Assembly: GCA_012032075.1 (NCBI GenBank)
Contig: JAAURU010000089.1
Span: forward strand, 1 to 10,234
Source: Flavobacterium sp.
Lineage (GTDB): Bacteria > Bacteroidota > Bacteroidia > Flavobacteriales > Flavobacteriaceae
Direction of reading: 5' to 3'
DNA: 10,234 nt
This document shows positions 1-8,997 of the stretch, in pieces (the stretch's first letter is position 1; the number at the start of each line of letters is the position of its first letter). Below the pieces are notes generated by a model. The model saw only the letters and a program-made list of their open reading frames with translations, did no database searches and was not told where the DNA came from. A program made the translations under genes and the position numbers.

Positions 1-1798
1 CGAAAACTACTAGCGATTTTATAATTGGAATGCCTTCATCTATATATTTCCAAAATGCTGTGTATAAATACGGTAATAATTGGTATCGAATTTCGATAAA
101 CTTTCTTACAATATCTGTAATACTTGTTCCAAATGCATATGGTTCTTGATCTCCGTGGTCGCCTGATGAATGTGTTCTACAAAAAGGATGAAAAACACCT
201 AGTTGAATCCATCTTGTGTATAATTCACCATTAGGTTGTTCGGCAAAACCACCTATATCTGATCCTGCAAATGAGAAACCAGAAATACACATGCGTTGCA
301 CTTGAGCATTTGCAATTTGTAAATGTTCCCAAGTTGCTATATTATCTCCAGTCCAGGTGGAAGAATAACGTTGTGTTCCTGAATAAGCTGCACGTGTTAT
401 TACAAAAGGTCTTTTAGGGTAAGCGAATTTTTTTATTCCTCTGTAGGTTGCTCTTGCCATTTGCATGCCATATATATTGTGTGCTTTTCTATGACTACAA
501 GATTGTCCGTCGTAATTATGTCGTACATCATCAGGGAAAGATTTTCCTGGTACATCCATAACGGCTGGTTCGTTCATATCGTTCCACACGCCCTTTACTC
601 CAATTTCTTCAATTAGTTCTTTAAACAAATCGGCCCACCAATCTCTTACTTTTGGATTGGTAAAATCTGGGAAGTAGCATTCACCTGGCCAAACTTTTCC
701 TTTTACATAAGGACCATCTCCTCTTTTACAAAAGTATTTATTTTCTAAACCTTCTTTAAAAACCCAATAATCTGGGTCTATTTTTATTCCTGGATCTATA
801 ATTACTATGGTTTTGAATCCGTCATCTGCTAAATCGCTAACCATTTGTTTCGGATTTGGAAAATATTCTTTACTCCATGTAAAACATCTAAAACCTTCCA
901 TATAATCGATGTCTAAATAAATGGCATCACATGGTATTCTTAATTCTCTAAATTTAGCGGCTACTTCTCTTACATTAGATTCAGGATAGTAGCTCCATTT
1001 ACATTGGTGGTAACCCAAAGCCCATAGTGGTGGTAATTCTTTTGGGCGACCTGTTAAGTCGGTATAATTTGCGATAACACTTTCCATTTCTGGTCCATAA
1101 AAGAAATAGTAATTCATTTCTCCACCCATTGCCCAAAAACTAGTTACACTTCTTCTTTCGTGACAAAAATCAAAATAAGTTCTAAAGGTATTATCAAAGA
1201 AAATTCCGTAAGCTTTTTTAGTATGCAACCCTACATAAAATGGAATGGCTTTATAAATTGGATCAGTATCTTTACCAAAAGCATAAGAATCAGTTACCCA
1301 ATTTTCAAATCGCTTGCCTTTTAAATTATTTTGACATGGTTTATCTCCTAATCCATAAAAACTCTCACTAGTTTGAGAATGTTTAGACATTTTTACAATA
1401 TCTCCACCTAACTCATAGCTTTCTTCCCAGTGAAAACCTTGTTCGTCTTCACAAATTAATGTTGCGTCAACCGCATCAAAAAGTTGTATTCTTGCATCTT
1501 TTTTTTCAACTGAACAAATAATCTTAGCTGTAATAATTCTGTAAGTATCTGTTGTTTCTTCGATTTCTAATACATTGTATCCTCTACTATAATCTGTAGA
1601 AATAGCATAAGAAAAATCTTTACTAAATGAGCCAACAGTTGAATATCTAAAACGCAACACACTATCTCTTAAAACTGTTATTTGAAGAATTACATTATTT
1701 GCTGTGTGGAAGTAAATTTTATCCACATCCTTGTTGTAAGAGATTATTTGGTTTGGAAAAATATTACCTTTTTGTTCTAATTCTGTATTTAAAATCAT
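1..1798 (-). CDS. Glycoside hydrolase family 31 alpha-glucosidase, C-terminus cut by window edge
   Basis: The reading frame is open from ATG at 1798 to the left edge, giving 599 codons with no stop or frameshift. This is a retaining GH31 enzyme that hydrolyses terminal alpha-glucosidic bonds. Residues 1 to about 240 form the beta-sandwich N-domain; the (beta/alpha)8 barrel follows, beginning near PPLWALGYHQCKWSYY. The nucleophile is Asp407 in GVWNDMNEPAV, and the acid/base is Asp485 in WTGDNIATW. Conserved barrel motifs FAGSDIGGF and HPFCRTHSSGDHG lie further on. No signal peptide is seen, so the enzyme is probably cytoplasmic. Family members are usually near 800 residues, so about 200 C-terminal residues (beta-sandwich domains) lie outside the window. 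It starts 44 bases after the glgB stop on the same strand, so it is probably the last or a late gene of the glycogen operon. The substrate (maltose, maltodextrin or glycogen ends) is inferred from context; alpha-xylosidase activity cannot be excluded. Confidence 0.93.
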   Translation of the reverse strand, partial: MILNTELEQKGNIFPNQIISYNKDVDKIYFHTANNVILQITVLRDSVLRFRYSTVGSFSKDFSYAISTDYSRGYNVLEIEETTDTYRIITAKIICSVEKKDARIQLFDAVDATLICEDEQGFHWEESYELGGDIVKMSKHSQTSESFYGLGDKPCQNNLKGKRFENWVTDSYAFGKDTDPIYKAIPFYVGLHTKKAYGIFFDNTFRTYFDFCHERRSVTSFWAMGGEMNYYFFYGPEMESVIANYTDLTGRPKELPPLWALGYHQCKWSYYPESNVREVAAKFRELRIPCDAIYLDIDYMEGFRCFTWSKEYFPNPKQMVSDLADDGFKTIVIIDPGIKIDPDYWVFKEGLENKYFCKRGDGPYVKGKVWPGECYFPDFTNPKVRDWWADLFKELIEEIGVKGVWNDMNEPAVMDVPGKSFPDDVRHNYDGQSCSHRKAHNIYGMQMARATYRGIKKFAYPKRPFVITRAAYSGTQRYSSTWTGDNIATWEHLQIANAQVQRMCISGFSFAGSDIGGFAEQPNGELYTRWIQLGVFHPFCRTHSSGDHGDQEPYAFGTSITDIVRKFIEIRYQLLPYLYTAFWKYIDEGIPIIKSLVVF

Positions 1799-1842
1799 AT
1801 TTCTTTTACTATTTGGTTCTAGCTAAAGCTAAAAATACTAAA

Positions 1843-3743
1843 TTATTTGTATTTAAGTATCGAAATTCCAAGCGGAGGTAAAGAAGTTACTAACGAAAAC
1901 GATTGATTGTGCCAATTTACAGCGTCAGTTTGCATAAAATTTTCATTTTTTACATTACTACCCCCATATTTTAGATTGTCACTATTAAAAATTTCAATTA
2001 TTGTTCCTTCATTAGGAACTCCTATTCTATAATTATGTAACACATTAGGTGAGAAATTACAAATTACTATTACTTGTTCGTTATTACTTTTTCGAATATA
2101 AGAAATAACGCTGTTTTCAGCATCTTCATAGTTTATCCATTGGAAACCATCTGGTGTAAAAGGAATTTCATACAAAGCTTTGTTTTGTTTGTAAACCAAA
2201 TTCAAATCAGCAATGTATTTTTGGAAATTTTGATGTGGATAATAGTCTAATAGATTCCAATCTAAACTCGAATTGAAATTCCATTCTTCATATTGTGCAA
2301 ATTCACTTCCCATAAAGAGCAATTTTGTTCCAGGATGCGTAAACATATAACCAAATAGTACTCTCAAATTAGCAAAACGTTGCCATTCGTCTCCTGGCAT
2401 TCTACTTAAAATCGATTTTTTACCATGCACTACTTCATCATGAGAAAGTGGCAACATGAAATTTTCAGTAAAAGCATAAGCCAAACTAAAGGTAATTTCA
2501 TTTTGATGGTATTTTCTATAAATAGTGTCTTTACTAAAATAGTTTAAAGTATCGTGCATCCAGCCCATCATCCATTTCATTCCAAAACCTAATCCACCAA
2601 TTGAAGTGGGTTTAGAAACCATAGGAAAAGCAGTAGATTCTTCTGCAATGGTTTGAACATCTGGATAATTCAAATAGACTGTTTCATTTAATTCTTTTAC
2701 AAAACTAATAGCTTCTAGGTTTTCATTTCCCCCATAAATATTAGCATCCCATTCTCCTTCTTCTCTTGAATAATCGAGGTAAATCATGGAAGCCACAGCA
2801 TCTACACGAAGACCGTCAATATGGTATTTATCTAACCAAAATAAAGCATTACTAATTAAAAAAGCACGAACTTCATTGCGACCGTAATTAAAAATAAGAC
2901 TTTTCCAATCGGGATGATAGCCTCTTTTTAAATCGGGATGCTCGTATAAACAGGAGCCATCAAATTTTCCTAAACCATGAGCATCTTCTGGAAAATGAGA
3001 AGGCACCCAATCTAGTATCACTCCTATTCCATTTTCATGAAATTTATCTACTAAATGTTTGAACTCTTCGGGATAACCCAATCGGGAAGTAGGTGCAAAA
3101 TAGCCTGTAATTTGGTAACCCCATGATGGATCAAAAGGATATTCCATTATGGGCATAACTCTACATGCGTAAAATTCATTTTTTTACATACTGAACTAAT
3201 TCATCGGCTAATTCAAAGTAAGATAATGAGCGGTTTTCTTCTACTTTCTTTTTCCAAGATGTTAAATGGACTTCATAAACCGAATAAGGTGCGTTTAAAC
3301 TATTCTTTTCCCATCTATTGTGCATCCAATTTTCATCTTTCCAATGGTAGTCATCTTCCCAAACAATAGAAGCTGTTCTTGGTGGATGTTCGCTTCTTCT
3401 AGCAAATGGATCAGCTTTTTCGATATTTTCTGAAGAAACGTTAGAATGAATTTTATATTTATAAGTGCATCCTTTACCAACATTACGGGATAAATCCTTC
3501 CCAAATGCCTGATGAATCCCAACGCACATTCAAATGGTGTTCGTTTTCGTTCCAATAATTAAAATCTCCTATAACAGAAACACTCTTTGCACTTGGAGCC
3601 CAAACAGCAAAATAAGTCCCATTTTCTCCATTTAAGGTAATGCAGTGAGAACCTAATTTTTCATATAATCGATAATGCTTTCCCGATTTGAATAAATTAA
3701 TATCAAAATCTGTAAAAAGGCTGTGAGCAAGAACAATTCCCAT
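1843..3743 (-). CDS. glgB: 1,4-alpha-glucan branching enzyme (GH13), with three apparent frameshifts
   Basis: GlgB cuts alpha-1,4 chains and rejoins them in alpha-1,6 linkage to branch glycogen. Once indels are corrected the product is about 633 residues, the usual length for Bacteroidota. A CBM48 domain lies near residues 40-115 (YFAVWAPSAKSVSVIGDFNYW). The GH13 barrel follows, with DWVPSHF, the nucleophile Asp (about 315) in DGLRVDAVAS, the general acid in AEESTAFP, and the third acid in LSHDEVVHGK. A C-terminal beta domain (VIVICNFSPN) closes it. The gene lies in three frames: 3743-3483, then to 3176, then 3156-1843. One base appears extra near 3483-3490 (FIP to NVGKG); one A is missing in the A7 run at 3179-3185 (YVKK to MNFTH); one A is missing near 3157-3160 (VEL to MPIMEYP). 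The net change of -1 fits the 1901-base length. Start ATG 3743 lies one base after the glgC stop, so translation is likely coupled. Conservation around each break argues for sequence errors. Confidence 0.93.
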
Positions 3744-3744
3744 G

Positions 3745-5007
3745 TTATATAGTAAAGTTAGAAGGAATTACAGCTCCTTTTTTAACGATTACAATTCCAT
3801 CTCTAACAGTGTATATAGGTGTATCAACATCTTCTAAATGTGATCCACCTTCAATTTTTACATTGTTACCAATGCAACAGTTTTTATCTAAAATAGCATT
3901 TTTTATGTAGCAATTTTTACCAATTCCCATATTGACTATTTTTTCATCAATAATTTCTTCTAAAGGTTGGTAAAAATCACTTCCCATCATATAGGTATTG
4001 ATTACTGTTGAACCACTTTCTATTTTGGAACGAATTCCAATTACTGAATATTCAATTTTTTCAGCATTAACAATACAACCAGATGCAATAACTGCTTTAT
4101 GCATTTGGGTACCTGAAACTTTTGAAGTAGGCAACATTCTAGCATTAGTATAAATGCGTTGTGAACGATTGTATAAATCAAATTGTGGAAAATCATCTGC
4201 TAATCCTAAATTTGCTTTAAAGAAAGATTCGATATTACCTATATCTGTCCAGTAGCCTTCAAATTGATAACTTACCGTTTTATGATTGTGAATGGATTGT
4301 GGAATTATTTCTTTACCAAAATCATTAGTATCTGGATTTTCCATTAATTTCACTAACAATTCTCTATTAAAAATATAAATACCCATAGAAGCTAAATATT
4401 CTCTACCTTCTTTTTGCATTTCTGGACTTACAGTAGATTTCCAATTAGGTAAAAGTTCTTTTTCTGGTTTTTCAATGAAAGACGTAATTTGATTGGTTTC
4501 ATTTGTTTTTAAAATTCCAAAAGAAGTAGCATCTTTGGCATTTACTGGAATGGTAGCAATAGATATTTCAGCCTTATTTTCGATGTGATTATCAAGCATT
4601 AATTGAAAATCCATTTGGTATAATTGATCACCCGATAATATTAAAAAATACTGAAAATCGTGTTTTAAGAAATGATGCATACTTTGACGAACAGCATCAG
4701 CAGTACCTTGAAACCATGCTTGATTTGATGGTGTTTGTTCAGCCGCTAATACATCTACAAAAGCTGCACTAAAAAAACTAAAATGATAGGTGTTTTTTAT
4801 GTGTCTGTTTAGAGAAGCTGAATTAAATTGGGTTAAAACAAAAATTCTTTTAAAATCGGAATTAATACAGTTTGAAATAGGAACATCGACTAAACGATAT
4901 TCACCTGCTATTGGAACTGCTGGTTTTGATCTATTATCAGTTAATGGATACAATCGAGAACCTTGTCCTCCTCCTAAAATAATGGATAACACTTTTTCTG
5001 AAAACAT
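3745..5007 (-). CDS. glgC: Glucose-1-phosphate adenylyltransferase (ADP-glucose pyrophosphorylase)
   Basis: GlgC makes ADP-glucose from glucose-1-phosphate and ATP, the committed step of bacterial glycogen synthesis, in the cytoplasm. This is the one fully intact, complete long gene in the window: 420 residues, the usual length. The N-terminal nucleotidyltransferase domain has LGGGQGSRLYPLT (11-23), the KPAVPIAG loop (28-35), GTADAVRQ (101-108), the metal-binding Asp127 in SGDQLYQMD, the FIEKPE sugar-phosphate loop (177-182) and GYWTDIGN (251-258). Residues from about 300 form the left-handed beta-helix domain (IGIRSKIESGSTV, IGKNCYIKNAILDKNCCIGNN), which in this family mediates oligomerisation and allosteric control. 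The start lies 3 bases after the glgA stop and the stop is 1 base before glgB, so the three genes form a tight operon. Effectors cannot be told from the sequence. Confidence 0.97.
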   Translation of the reverse strand: MFSEKVLSIILGGGQGSRLYPLTDNRSKPAVPIAGEYRLVDVPISNCINSDFKRIFVLTQFNSASLNRHIKNTYHFSFFSAAFVDVLAAEQTPSNQAWFQGTADAVRQSMHHFLKHDFQYFLILSGDQLYQMDFQLMLDNHIENKAEISIATIPVNAKDATSFGILKTNETNQITSFIEKPEKELLPNWKSTVSPEMQKEGREYLASMGIYIFNRELLVKLMENPDTNDFGKEIIPQSIHNHKTVSYQFEGYWTDIGNIESFFKANLGLADDFPQFDLYNRSQRIYTNARMLPTSKVSGTQMHKAVIASGCIVNAEKIEYSVIGIRSKIESGSTVINTYMMGSDFYQPLEEIIDEKIVNMGIGKNCYIKNAILDKNCCIGNNVKIEGGSHLEDVDTPIYTVRDGIVIVKKGAVIPSNFTI

Positions 5008-5010
5008 ACT

Positions 5011-6418
5011 TTAATTTTTTAGCTTATTATATAGTTTGTTGTATTCTTCTGCAGAAACCGACCAAGAATGATCAATTTTCATAATTTTATTTCTGATCTT
5101 TTTAAAATTTAGTTTATCAGTATATAAAGTTAGTGCTTGGTTAATAGCAGTAAACATTTCATAAACAGTGCATTCATTCATTACAATTCCAAAACCATTT
5201 TTAGTTCTATAATCAATAATGGTATCTTTTAAACCACCTACATTATTTACTATTGGAATTGTTCCATAGCGAAGGGAGTACATTTGGTTTAAACCACAAG
5301 GTTCAATTCTTGAAGGCATTAACAGAAAATCGGCACCTGCATAAATAATATGAGACAAAGGTTCGTTGTACCCTGAAACGTAATGGTATTTTCCATTTAA
5401 ACTTTCATTTAATTGCGTTAAATCGTTTTGAATGTTTGGGTCACCAGATCCTAAAATCACAACAGATATATCTAATTCATTCAAATATTTTCTAAAAACT
5501 TCTGCAAATAAATCACATCCTTTATCATGAACAAAACGACCAATAAAAGCTAGTAGTGGTTTTGAATTATCAAATCCAAATTCTTTACAAATCCAATCTT
5601 TATTTCCTTTTTTACCTGAAACAACTGTACTACTTCTTGTAATTTTTGACTAAATGTTCGTCCGTTTCTGGATTCCAAACCTCAATATCAATTCCGTTTA
5701 AAATACCAATGCATTTCGCTTGCTCGTGTTTTAATAAATTTTCTAAACCGTTTGCATTTTGTTTTAGCTCTTCCATATAAGAAGGAGAAACCGTAGTAAC
5801 AGCCCAAGCACATTTTATAGCCGAAGCCATAGGGTTTATTTCATCATTCCAATCAAGAAGTCCTACTTTAGCAAAATCAAATTTTGGTATTAAACCCATT
5901 AAATCATGTGAAAACCAACCTTGATATTGTGCATTGTGAATGGTAAAAACTGTTGGTATAGCTTTTAAAGCTTCAAATTGGTATGATTGTGTCATCATAA
6001 AAGGAATTAACCCTGTATGATGATCATGAATATGAATAATTTCAGGTTTAGTTTCCCAAGTTATAAGCCATTTTAAAACAGCTATTTGGAAAGCTAAAAA
6101 ACGAAGCGTATCATTTGCAGAATAAACATAGTCTGAATAAAGTAAATCTGGAATATCTATAAAATAAATAGTAAAATCGCTTTTTTTAGAAAGGGTAAGT
6201 ACTTTAAAAGTATAATTTTTACCATTGAGAGGCACTTCTGCTTCAAAGATTTCTTTACATTTATTTTTTTGAGTAAACGGAAGATTATAAAAAGGCATTA
6301 TAACTTCTGCTTTTTGTTTTTTTGAGTTTTGGTATTTAGGAAGTGCTCCTACAACGTCTGCAAGACCACCTACTTTTGCTACTGGAAAACATTCAGCCGC
6401 CACATGAATTATTGCCAT
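5011..6418 (-). CDS. glgA: Glycogen synthase (GT5, ADP-glucose type), with one frameshift
   Basis: GlgA transfers glucose from ADP-glucose to the growing alpha-1,4-glucan chain. The N-terminal GT5 domain has Glu9 (AAECFP), Lys15 and the glycine loop KVGGLADVVGALP, then IHIHDHHTGL, FTIHNAQYQG and GILNGID. The C-terminal GT-B domain has IGRFVHDKGCDLF, supplying the Arg and Lys that bind the ADP phosphates, and PSRIEPCGLNQMYSLRYG with a conserved Glu near 372. The frame breaks at about 5628-5634: the first frame ends HLVKNYKK then TAG, and the next continues STVVSGKKG after one surplus base. The corrected product is about 468 residues, normal for the family, and the 1408-base length fits a single +1 insertion. 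It is probably a sequence error, as both halves keep every key motif. The start is preceded by an A9 stretch and no Shine-Dalgarno, as is common in Bacteroidota. It is the first gene of the glg operon. Confidence 0.94.
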
Positions 6419-6475
6419 TGTTTTTTTTTGTCAAATTACAATTTTTTCTATTAAAAATGGTTACTAAAAAGATAT
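6419..6475 (-). promoter_or_regulatory. Likely promoter region of the glg operon
   Basis: This is the only gap between the aconitase terminator and glgA, so the operon promoter should lie here. On the minus strand TAATTTG at 6438-6432 is one base short of the Bacteroidota -7 element TAnnTTTG, 13 bases before the glgA ATG. No good TTG -33 element is seen at the usual spacing. Placement rests mainly on position. Confidence 0.35.
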
Positions 6476-6477
6476 AA

Positions 6478-6511
6478 AAAAAGCTGTTTTTATAAAAAAA
6501 AACAGCTTTTT
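6478..6511 (-). terminator. Rho-independent terminator after the aconitase gene
   Basis: A 14-bp perfect stem (AAAAAGCTGTTTTT at 6478-6491 with AAAAACAGCTTTTT at 6498-6511) closes a 6-base loop, 25 bases after the aconitase stop. On the minus strand the right arm runs into TTTTTTTATATC. The core is short in GC (GCTG/CAGC) but the U-rich tail is strong. The symmetry would let it act on both strands. It separates the aconitase gene from the glg operon. Confidence 0.85.
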
Positions 6512-6536
6512 AGTGTAATATTTAACAATTTGATAA

Positions 6537-8805
6537 TTATGCTTTTCCTGCAGCAATTAAATTTAATGCAGAACCTGCTTTAAACCATTCAATTTGACCA
6601 TCATTGTAAGTATGATTTGCTAAAATAACATCTTTAGAACCATCTGCATGAACGAATTCAATTGATAATGGTTTTCCAGGAGCAAAAGAAGTTAAATCTA
6701 AGAAATTGATAGTATCATTTTCTTGAATTTTATCATAATCTGCTTCGTTTGCAAATGTTAAACCTAACATTCCTTGTTTTTTAAGGTTGGTTTCGTGAAT
6801 ACGAGCAAAAGATTTTACTAAAACAGCTTTCACACCTAAGAAACGAGGTTCCATTGCTGCATGTTCACGAGAAGAACCTTCTCCATAATTATGATCTCCT
6901 ACCACAATTGAAGGAACTCCAGCAGCTTTGTAAGCTCTTGCTACAGCAGGAACAGCATCGTAAGCACCTGTTAATTGATTTTTAACTTTATTTGTTTCTT
7001 GGTTGTAAGCATTTACTGCCCCAATCAACATATTATTTGAAATATTATCTAAATGCCCACGGAAACGTAACCAAGGACCAGCCATAGAAATATGATCGGT
7101 TGTACATTTACCGAAAGCTTTGATTAATAATTTAGCACCAGTGATGTTTTTTCCATCCCATGGTTGAAATGGAGCTAATAATTGTAATCTATCTGATGTT
7201 GGAGAAACAACCACTTCAACAGAAGAACCATCTTCAGCAGGAGCTTGAAAACCTGCATCTTCCACATCAAAACCTTTACTTGGTAATTCATCACCTTTTG
7301 GAGGATTTAATTTTACCGCTTCTCCTTTATCGTTTTAATAAAGTATCTGTTATAGGATTAAAATCTAATCTACCTGCAATTGCTAATGCAGCTACCATTT
7401 CTGGAGAGGTTACAAAAGCGTGTGTATTAGGGTTACCGTCTGCACGTTTAGAAAAGTTTCTGTTAAACGAGTGAACGATAGTATTTTTTTCTTCTTTTTC
7501 TGCACCTGCTCTATCCCATTGTCCGATACATGGTCCACAAGCATTAGTAAATACTTTAGTACCCATTTTTTCGAAAGTTGAAATAATTCCGTCTCTTTCT
7601 ATAGTATAACGAATTTGTTCTGAACCAGGGTTTATTCCAAATTCTGCTTTTGGAGAAATACCATGAGCTACTGCTTGTTCAACAATTGAAGCAGCACGAG
7701 TCATATCTTCATAAGAAGAGTTTGTACAAGAACCGATTAATCCCCATTCTACTTTAATTGGCCATCCATTTGCAGCAGCTTCCGTTTTCATTTTTGAAAC
7801 TGGAGTTCCTCTATCTGGTGTGAAAGGTCCGTTAATATGTGGTTCTAATTCTGATAAGTTGATTTCAATTAATTGGTCAAAAATATTTCGCTGGGTCAGC
7901 ATATACTGCTGCATCAGCCGTTAAGTAAGAAGCTACTTTATCAGCAGCTTTTACGACATCTGCACGATCGGTAGCATTTAAGTAACGACGCATTGAATAC
8001 ATCGTATCCAAAAGTTGAAGTTGTAGCTCCAATTTCTGCACCCATATTACATATTGTTCCTTTTCCTGTACAAGACATAGACTCTGCACCCTCTCCAAAA
8101 TATTCTACAATAGCTCCAGTTCCACCTTTTACTGTTAAAATATCGGCTACTTTTAAGATAACATCTTTTGGAGCTGTCCAACCATTTAATTTACCTGTTA
8201 ATTTTACACCTATTAGTTTTGGAAACTTTAATTCCCAACCCATTCCAGCCATAACATCAACTGCATCTGCACCACCAACACCAATTGCTAGCATTCCTAA
8301 TCCACCTGCGTTAACAGTATGAGAATCGGTTCCAATCATCATTCCACCTGGAAATGCATAATTTTCTAATACGATTTGGTGAATAATTCCAGAACCTGGT
8401 TTCCAAAAACCAATTCCGTATTTGTTTGAAACTGATGATAAGAAATCGAAAACTTCACTTGATTGCGATTTTGCTCTAGTCAAATCTGCATCAGCACCAC
8501 TTTTTGCCTGAATTAAGTGATCACAATGCACGGTTGTAGGAACTGCTACAGTTTTTTTACCCGCATGCATGAACTGTAATAAAGCCATTTGTGCTGTTGC
8601 ATCTTGACATGCTACTCTATCTGGAGCAAAGTCAACATAATCTTTTCCACGGGTATAAGGACCCGCCGGAAGCCCGCCGGATAAATGAGAGTACAATATT
8701 TTCTCAGACAAAGTCAGGGGTTTACCAGTCTGTTTCCTGGCCGCTTCTATTTTTGCGGGCATCCCTGTGTTATACTTTTTTGATGAGGTCGAGGTCAAAT
8801 ACCAT
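6537..8805 (-). CDS. acn: Aconitate hydratase (mitochondrial-type), four apparent frameshifts and a probable chimeric 5' end
   Basis: This enzyme interconverts citrate and isocitrate in the TCA cycle using a [4Fe-4S] cluster. Cluster cysteines are visible in LIGSCTNSS (codon 7728-7726) and NACGPCIGQW (codons 7539-7537 and 7530-7528). Other family motifs are IGTDSHTVNAGGLGM, SFNRNFSKRADGNPNTHAF, KCTTDHISMAGPW and NYGEGSSREHAAMEPR. ATG 8805 is chosen because it gives MVFDLDLIKK, the typical start of Bacteroidota aconitases; TTG 8798 opens the next frame but fits worse. Corrected length is about 754 residues, as expected. Frame breaks lie near 8770-8783 (LIKK to YNTGMPAK), 7998-8005 (FGYD to SMRRYL), 7880-7884 (KYF to DQLIEI, T5 for T4) and 7331-7338 (DTLL to NDKGE). 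Each is most simply one extra base, which fits the length modulo 3. Composition changes abruptly at about 8640-8662: the first 50 or so codons are GC-richer than the rest. Confidence 0.92.
8640..8662. other. Composition breakpoint inside the aconitase gene (probable assembly junction)
   Basis: To the right the coding strand uses codons such as GGC GGG CTT CCG GCG GGT (encoding SGGLPAG). To the left the same frame turns to AAA GAT TAT GTT, GCT CCA GAT AGA GTA GCA and stays AT-rich for over 8 kb. The switch falls in the conserved segment RGKDYVDFAPDR, where aconitases of different genera share near-identical DNA. The line at 8641-8700 is 50% GC; the line at 6541-6600 is 35%. An assembly chimera is the simplest reading; a real recombinant gene is possible. 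Confidence 0.7.
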
Positions 8806-8866
8806 GAGAGATAATTTGAAGATTTGGGAATATGGCAATGCGGTGATTAGTCAATTTGCCGAAGAC

Positions 8867-8890
8867 AAAAAATGAAGGTCGGCCTTCATT
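8867..8890 (-). terminator. Hairpin with U-tail on the minus strand, in front of the aconitase gene
   Basis: An 8-bp perfect stem AATGAAGG/CCTTCATT (8871-8878 and 8883-8890) closes a 4-base loop. Read on the minus strand it is followed by TTTT directly, giving a six-T run before GTC, as in a Rho-independent terminator. It ends about 65 bases before the aconitase ATG. No minus-strand gene lies just upstream, so it either stops read-through from the membrane-protein gene at 9492 or sits in the aconitase leader. On the plus strand it has no U-tail. Confidence 0.6.
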
Positions 8891-8966
8891 TCCCAATCAG
8901 CACATTTCCCAAACAACACATTGGGGTTGCGAATTTACGCAAATCACTCATGTTGATAACAGTATC

Positions 8967-8997
8967 TTGGACGAATTGTTGGAAAAATTTAACTTAG
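8967..8997 (+). promoter_or_regulatory. Candidate Bacteroidota-type promoter for the PspC gene
   Basis: TTG at 8967-8969 and TAACTTAG at 8990-8997 are 20 bases apart. This matches the -33 TTG / -7 TAnnTTTG pattern apart from one base in the -7 element. Transcription would begin within a few bases of the ATG at 9006, giving a nearly leaderless message. This is a motif match only. Confidence 0.35.

Noticed and set aside
1699..1881. Plus-strand 60-residue frame
   Set aside because: It lies antisense to the GH31 start and the glgB end and is rich in Tyr, Phe and Lys as expected of chance frames in AT-rich DNA.
3176..3743. Separate small genes in place of the glgB N-terminal half
   Set aside because: The overlapping frames join into a single standard CBM48 plus GH13 N-terminus once single-base indels are allowed; the out-of-frame parts resemble nothing.
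1843..8805. glgB, glgA and acn as true pseudogenes
   Set aside because: All catalytic motifs are intact, no large deletions or nonsense changes other than frame breaks occur, and breaks cluster in or near homopolymers, which points to sequencing error.
7160..8875. Plus-strand frames opposite the aconitase gene
   Set aside because: All are antisense shadows of a clearly conserved coding strand and carry no recognisable domain.
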